IMG/VR virus record: IMGVR_UViG_3300010354_000688
Coordinates: 1 to 23,181 of that record
Strand: one strand, 5' to 3'
Source: a virus
Length of the DNA stretch: 23,181 nt
Shown piece after piece: positions 22,234 through 23,181 of the stretch. How positions within the stretch are numbered: the stretch's first letter is position 1; every line of letters starts with the position of its first letter. The translations under genes and the position numbers were made by a program. The notes beneath the pieces were generated by a model. It did no database searches. It saw nothing but the letters and a program-made list of their open reading frames with translations, and was not told where the DNA came from.

Positions 22234-22262
22234 GAAAAAAATAGCCTCCTTAGAGGCTATTT
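22234..22262 (-). terminator. Rho-independent terminator before terminase
   Basis: On the minus strand a perfect 10-bp stem (AAATAGCCTC / GAGGCTATTT, bases 22262-22239) with a 4-base TAAG loop is followed by more T bases. It lies about 20 bases after the stop of the Asp-rich protein gene. The plus-strand flank is not T-rich, so it is one-directional. It would end the upstream late transcript and leave terminase to its own box. Confidence 0.9.
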
Positions 22263-22282
22263 GACGGCTATGCCCTGGACGT

Positions 22283-22987
22283 TTATTCTTTTATAAAATT
22301 TTGGTATTCCCACATTAACCTATCTTCCATTGTGGCAAATGCTTTTGGACGATCGCCATCCATTCTATCACCGCCTCCAGGATATCCGGCAGGGTCTTGA
22401 TTACTCATCTTGTTGCTGTCAAATGGAGGAGCACTGTTAGGATCGCTTGGAGAATTATCCCATTCTTCTTCGGCTTTTTCTTTTTCTGCGTCGTGGTCAT
22501 CCATATCATGATCACCGTCGTCGTCTACATCTCCGTGTGCCTTGTTAACACCATCTTGACCGTCCTGGTCTGGGCCTTCTGGTTCTTCACCATTATCATC
22601 ACCGTCCATAGGATTCAGTTTATCTATAACTGATCTCATAGAATCAGCAGGACTTACAGGTGTATCTGGACCAGTTTCTGGCTCAGCAGGGGGTGGCATA
22701 CTTGCCATAGGTGCGGGCATAGACATAGCGGTATCTGATTTCATACCTGCTAAACTTACTATGTCCTTAAGCAAATTGCCTAATTCATCTGCGCTGCCTG
22801 CGGTCATGTTGATACTGGCAGGAGTAGACGGTCTCATTGCGTCCATGTGCATTTCGGGCATCATTCCACATTCGTCAACTTGTGCCTCAGAAACATTTTG
22901 TTTATTTAAAATAGGCACATCACTTACAACACGGGGATTTTGCGCATCTAGTTCGGCTAGTCTTTTTAATACATCTATCATTTGCAT
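22283..22987 (-). CDS. Asp/Pro/Met-rich protein with calcium-loop-like repeat
   Basis: A 234-residue, low-complexity protein. The N-terminus MQMIDVLKRLAELD is helical, a Met/Pro/Ser-rich part covers about 45-110, and residues 151-166 (HGDVDDDGDHDMDDHD) form a D-x-D-x-D-G-D pattern as in Ca2+-binding loops. The C-terminal TMEDRLMWEYQNFIKE helix resembles ends of other virion-associated proteins. It sits just before terminase, where T4 has the small terminase gp16, but it does not look like one. Metal binding or a scaffold/head role is inference. AAGGA precedes the ATG by 7 bases; the upstream stop is 2 bases before. Confidence 0.7.
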   Translation of the reverse strand: MQMIDVLKRLAELDAQNPRVVSDVPILNKQNVSEAQVDECGMMPEMHMDAMRPSTPASINMTAGSADELGNLLKDIVSLAGMKSDTAMSMPAPMASMPPPAEPETGPDTPVSPADSMRSVIDKLNPMDGDDNGEEPEGPDQDGQDGVNKAHGDVDDDGDHDMDDHDAEKEKAEEEWDNSPSDPNSAPPFDSNKMSNQDPAGYPGGGDRMDGDRPKAFATMEDRLMWEYQNFIKE

Positions 22988-22989
22988 GA

Positions 22990-23181
22990 TTATTTCCTTA
23001 GATCTTGTGCTTGAAATTTTAGTAGACTTTCTTGTTTTTCATCTTTGTCAGTACTAAATTTTGCGGCACCTTCGGTTGGAATCTGCTCGCCTCTAGCCTT
23101 GCGTTCTAGTTTAAGCAAATCGTTGAGTTCTTTTACAAATCCTGAATTATATTTGTCACCATAAAAATCTTCAAACTTTGC
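22990..23181 (-). CDS. C-terminal end of an unidentified gene, cut by the window edge
   Basis: The last 63 codons of a minus-strand gene (AKFEDFYGDKYNSGFVKELN, then …LLKFQAQDLRK, stop TAA at 22992-22990). It is highly charged and predicted helical. Two bases separate its stop from the next ATG, so it is cotranscribed with the Asp-rich protein gene. The family cannot be named from the tail; small terminase or another virion-assembly protein is possible by position. Confidence 0.7.
   Translation of the reverse strand, partial: AKFEDFYGDKYNSGFVKELNDLLKLERKARGEQIPTEGAAKFSTDKDEKQESLLKFQAQDLRK

Noticed and set aside
22397-22633. Plus-strand frame with several hydrophobic segments
   Set aside because: It is the antisense of the Asp-rich coding block, where Asp codons read backwards give Ile/Val; no promoter or ribosome site.
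22283-22987. Small terminase (gp16) by position
   Set aside because: The protein is low-complexity and acidic, unlike gp16's coiled-coil helices; only the position fits.

Overview
The window is one side of a T4-like tailed-phage (myovirus) genome, of the kind found in marine and freshwater bacteria. This rests on a linked set of T4-type genes: large terminase (gp17), ssDNA-binding protein (gp32), UvsX, UvsY, UvsW, primase (gp61) and DnaB-like helicase (gp41). They are accompanied by small conserved proteins that I associate with marine T4-like phages infecting cyanobacteria or SAR11-type hosts. By eye the DNA is AT-rich, and the first ~4.5 kb looks less so. There are no tRNA or rRNA genes, no CRISPR array and no transposon. 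The host cannot be read from the sequence.

Layout. 1-614: start of a minus-strand gene leaving the window, with a strong sigma70-type early promoter, repeats and a long non-coding leader. 615-3142: late-type genes on both strands (a fibre/Ig-like structural protein, a small partner, a nucleotidyltransferase, and an AlgH/UPF0301-like protein). 3139-5584: helicase and primase. 5594-6830: a divergent pair (virion-type protein; conserved hypothetical). 6821-11690: a tightly overlapping minus-strand chain with a C2HC finger protein, two Fe(II)/2OG-oxygenase-like proteins, a GT11 fucosyltransferase-like protein, conserved hypotheticals, and a very short protein that keeps the palm landmarks of bacterial DNA polymerase III alpha. 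11706-18273: a GT4 glycosyltransferase, then the recombination/replication block uvsW, a HARP-like protein, uvsY, a small acidic protein, uvsX, a small protein and gene 32. 18361-23181: a small unknown protein, a large virion-type protein, terminase, an Asp-rich protein, and the end of another gene.

Two control styles are visible. Many internal replication/chain genes have Shine-Dalgarno sites or overlap the preceding gene. The first genes of late units instead carry a T4-late-type box (xxTAAATA) 5-7 bases before the ATG and have no Shine-Dalgarno, so T4-like initiation would give leaderless messages. The most notable items are this promoter/start arrangement, the miniature DnaE-like protein in an oxygenase operon, the HARP-like partner of UvsW, the CTG/ATT start at about 11690, and the early promoter with its repeated 10-mer.
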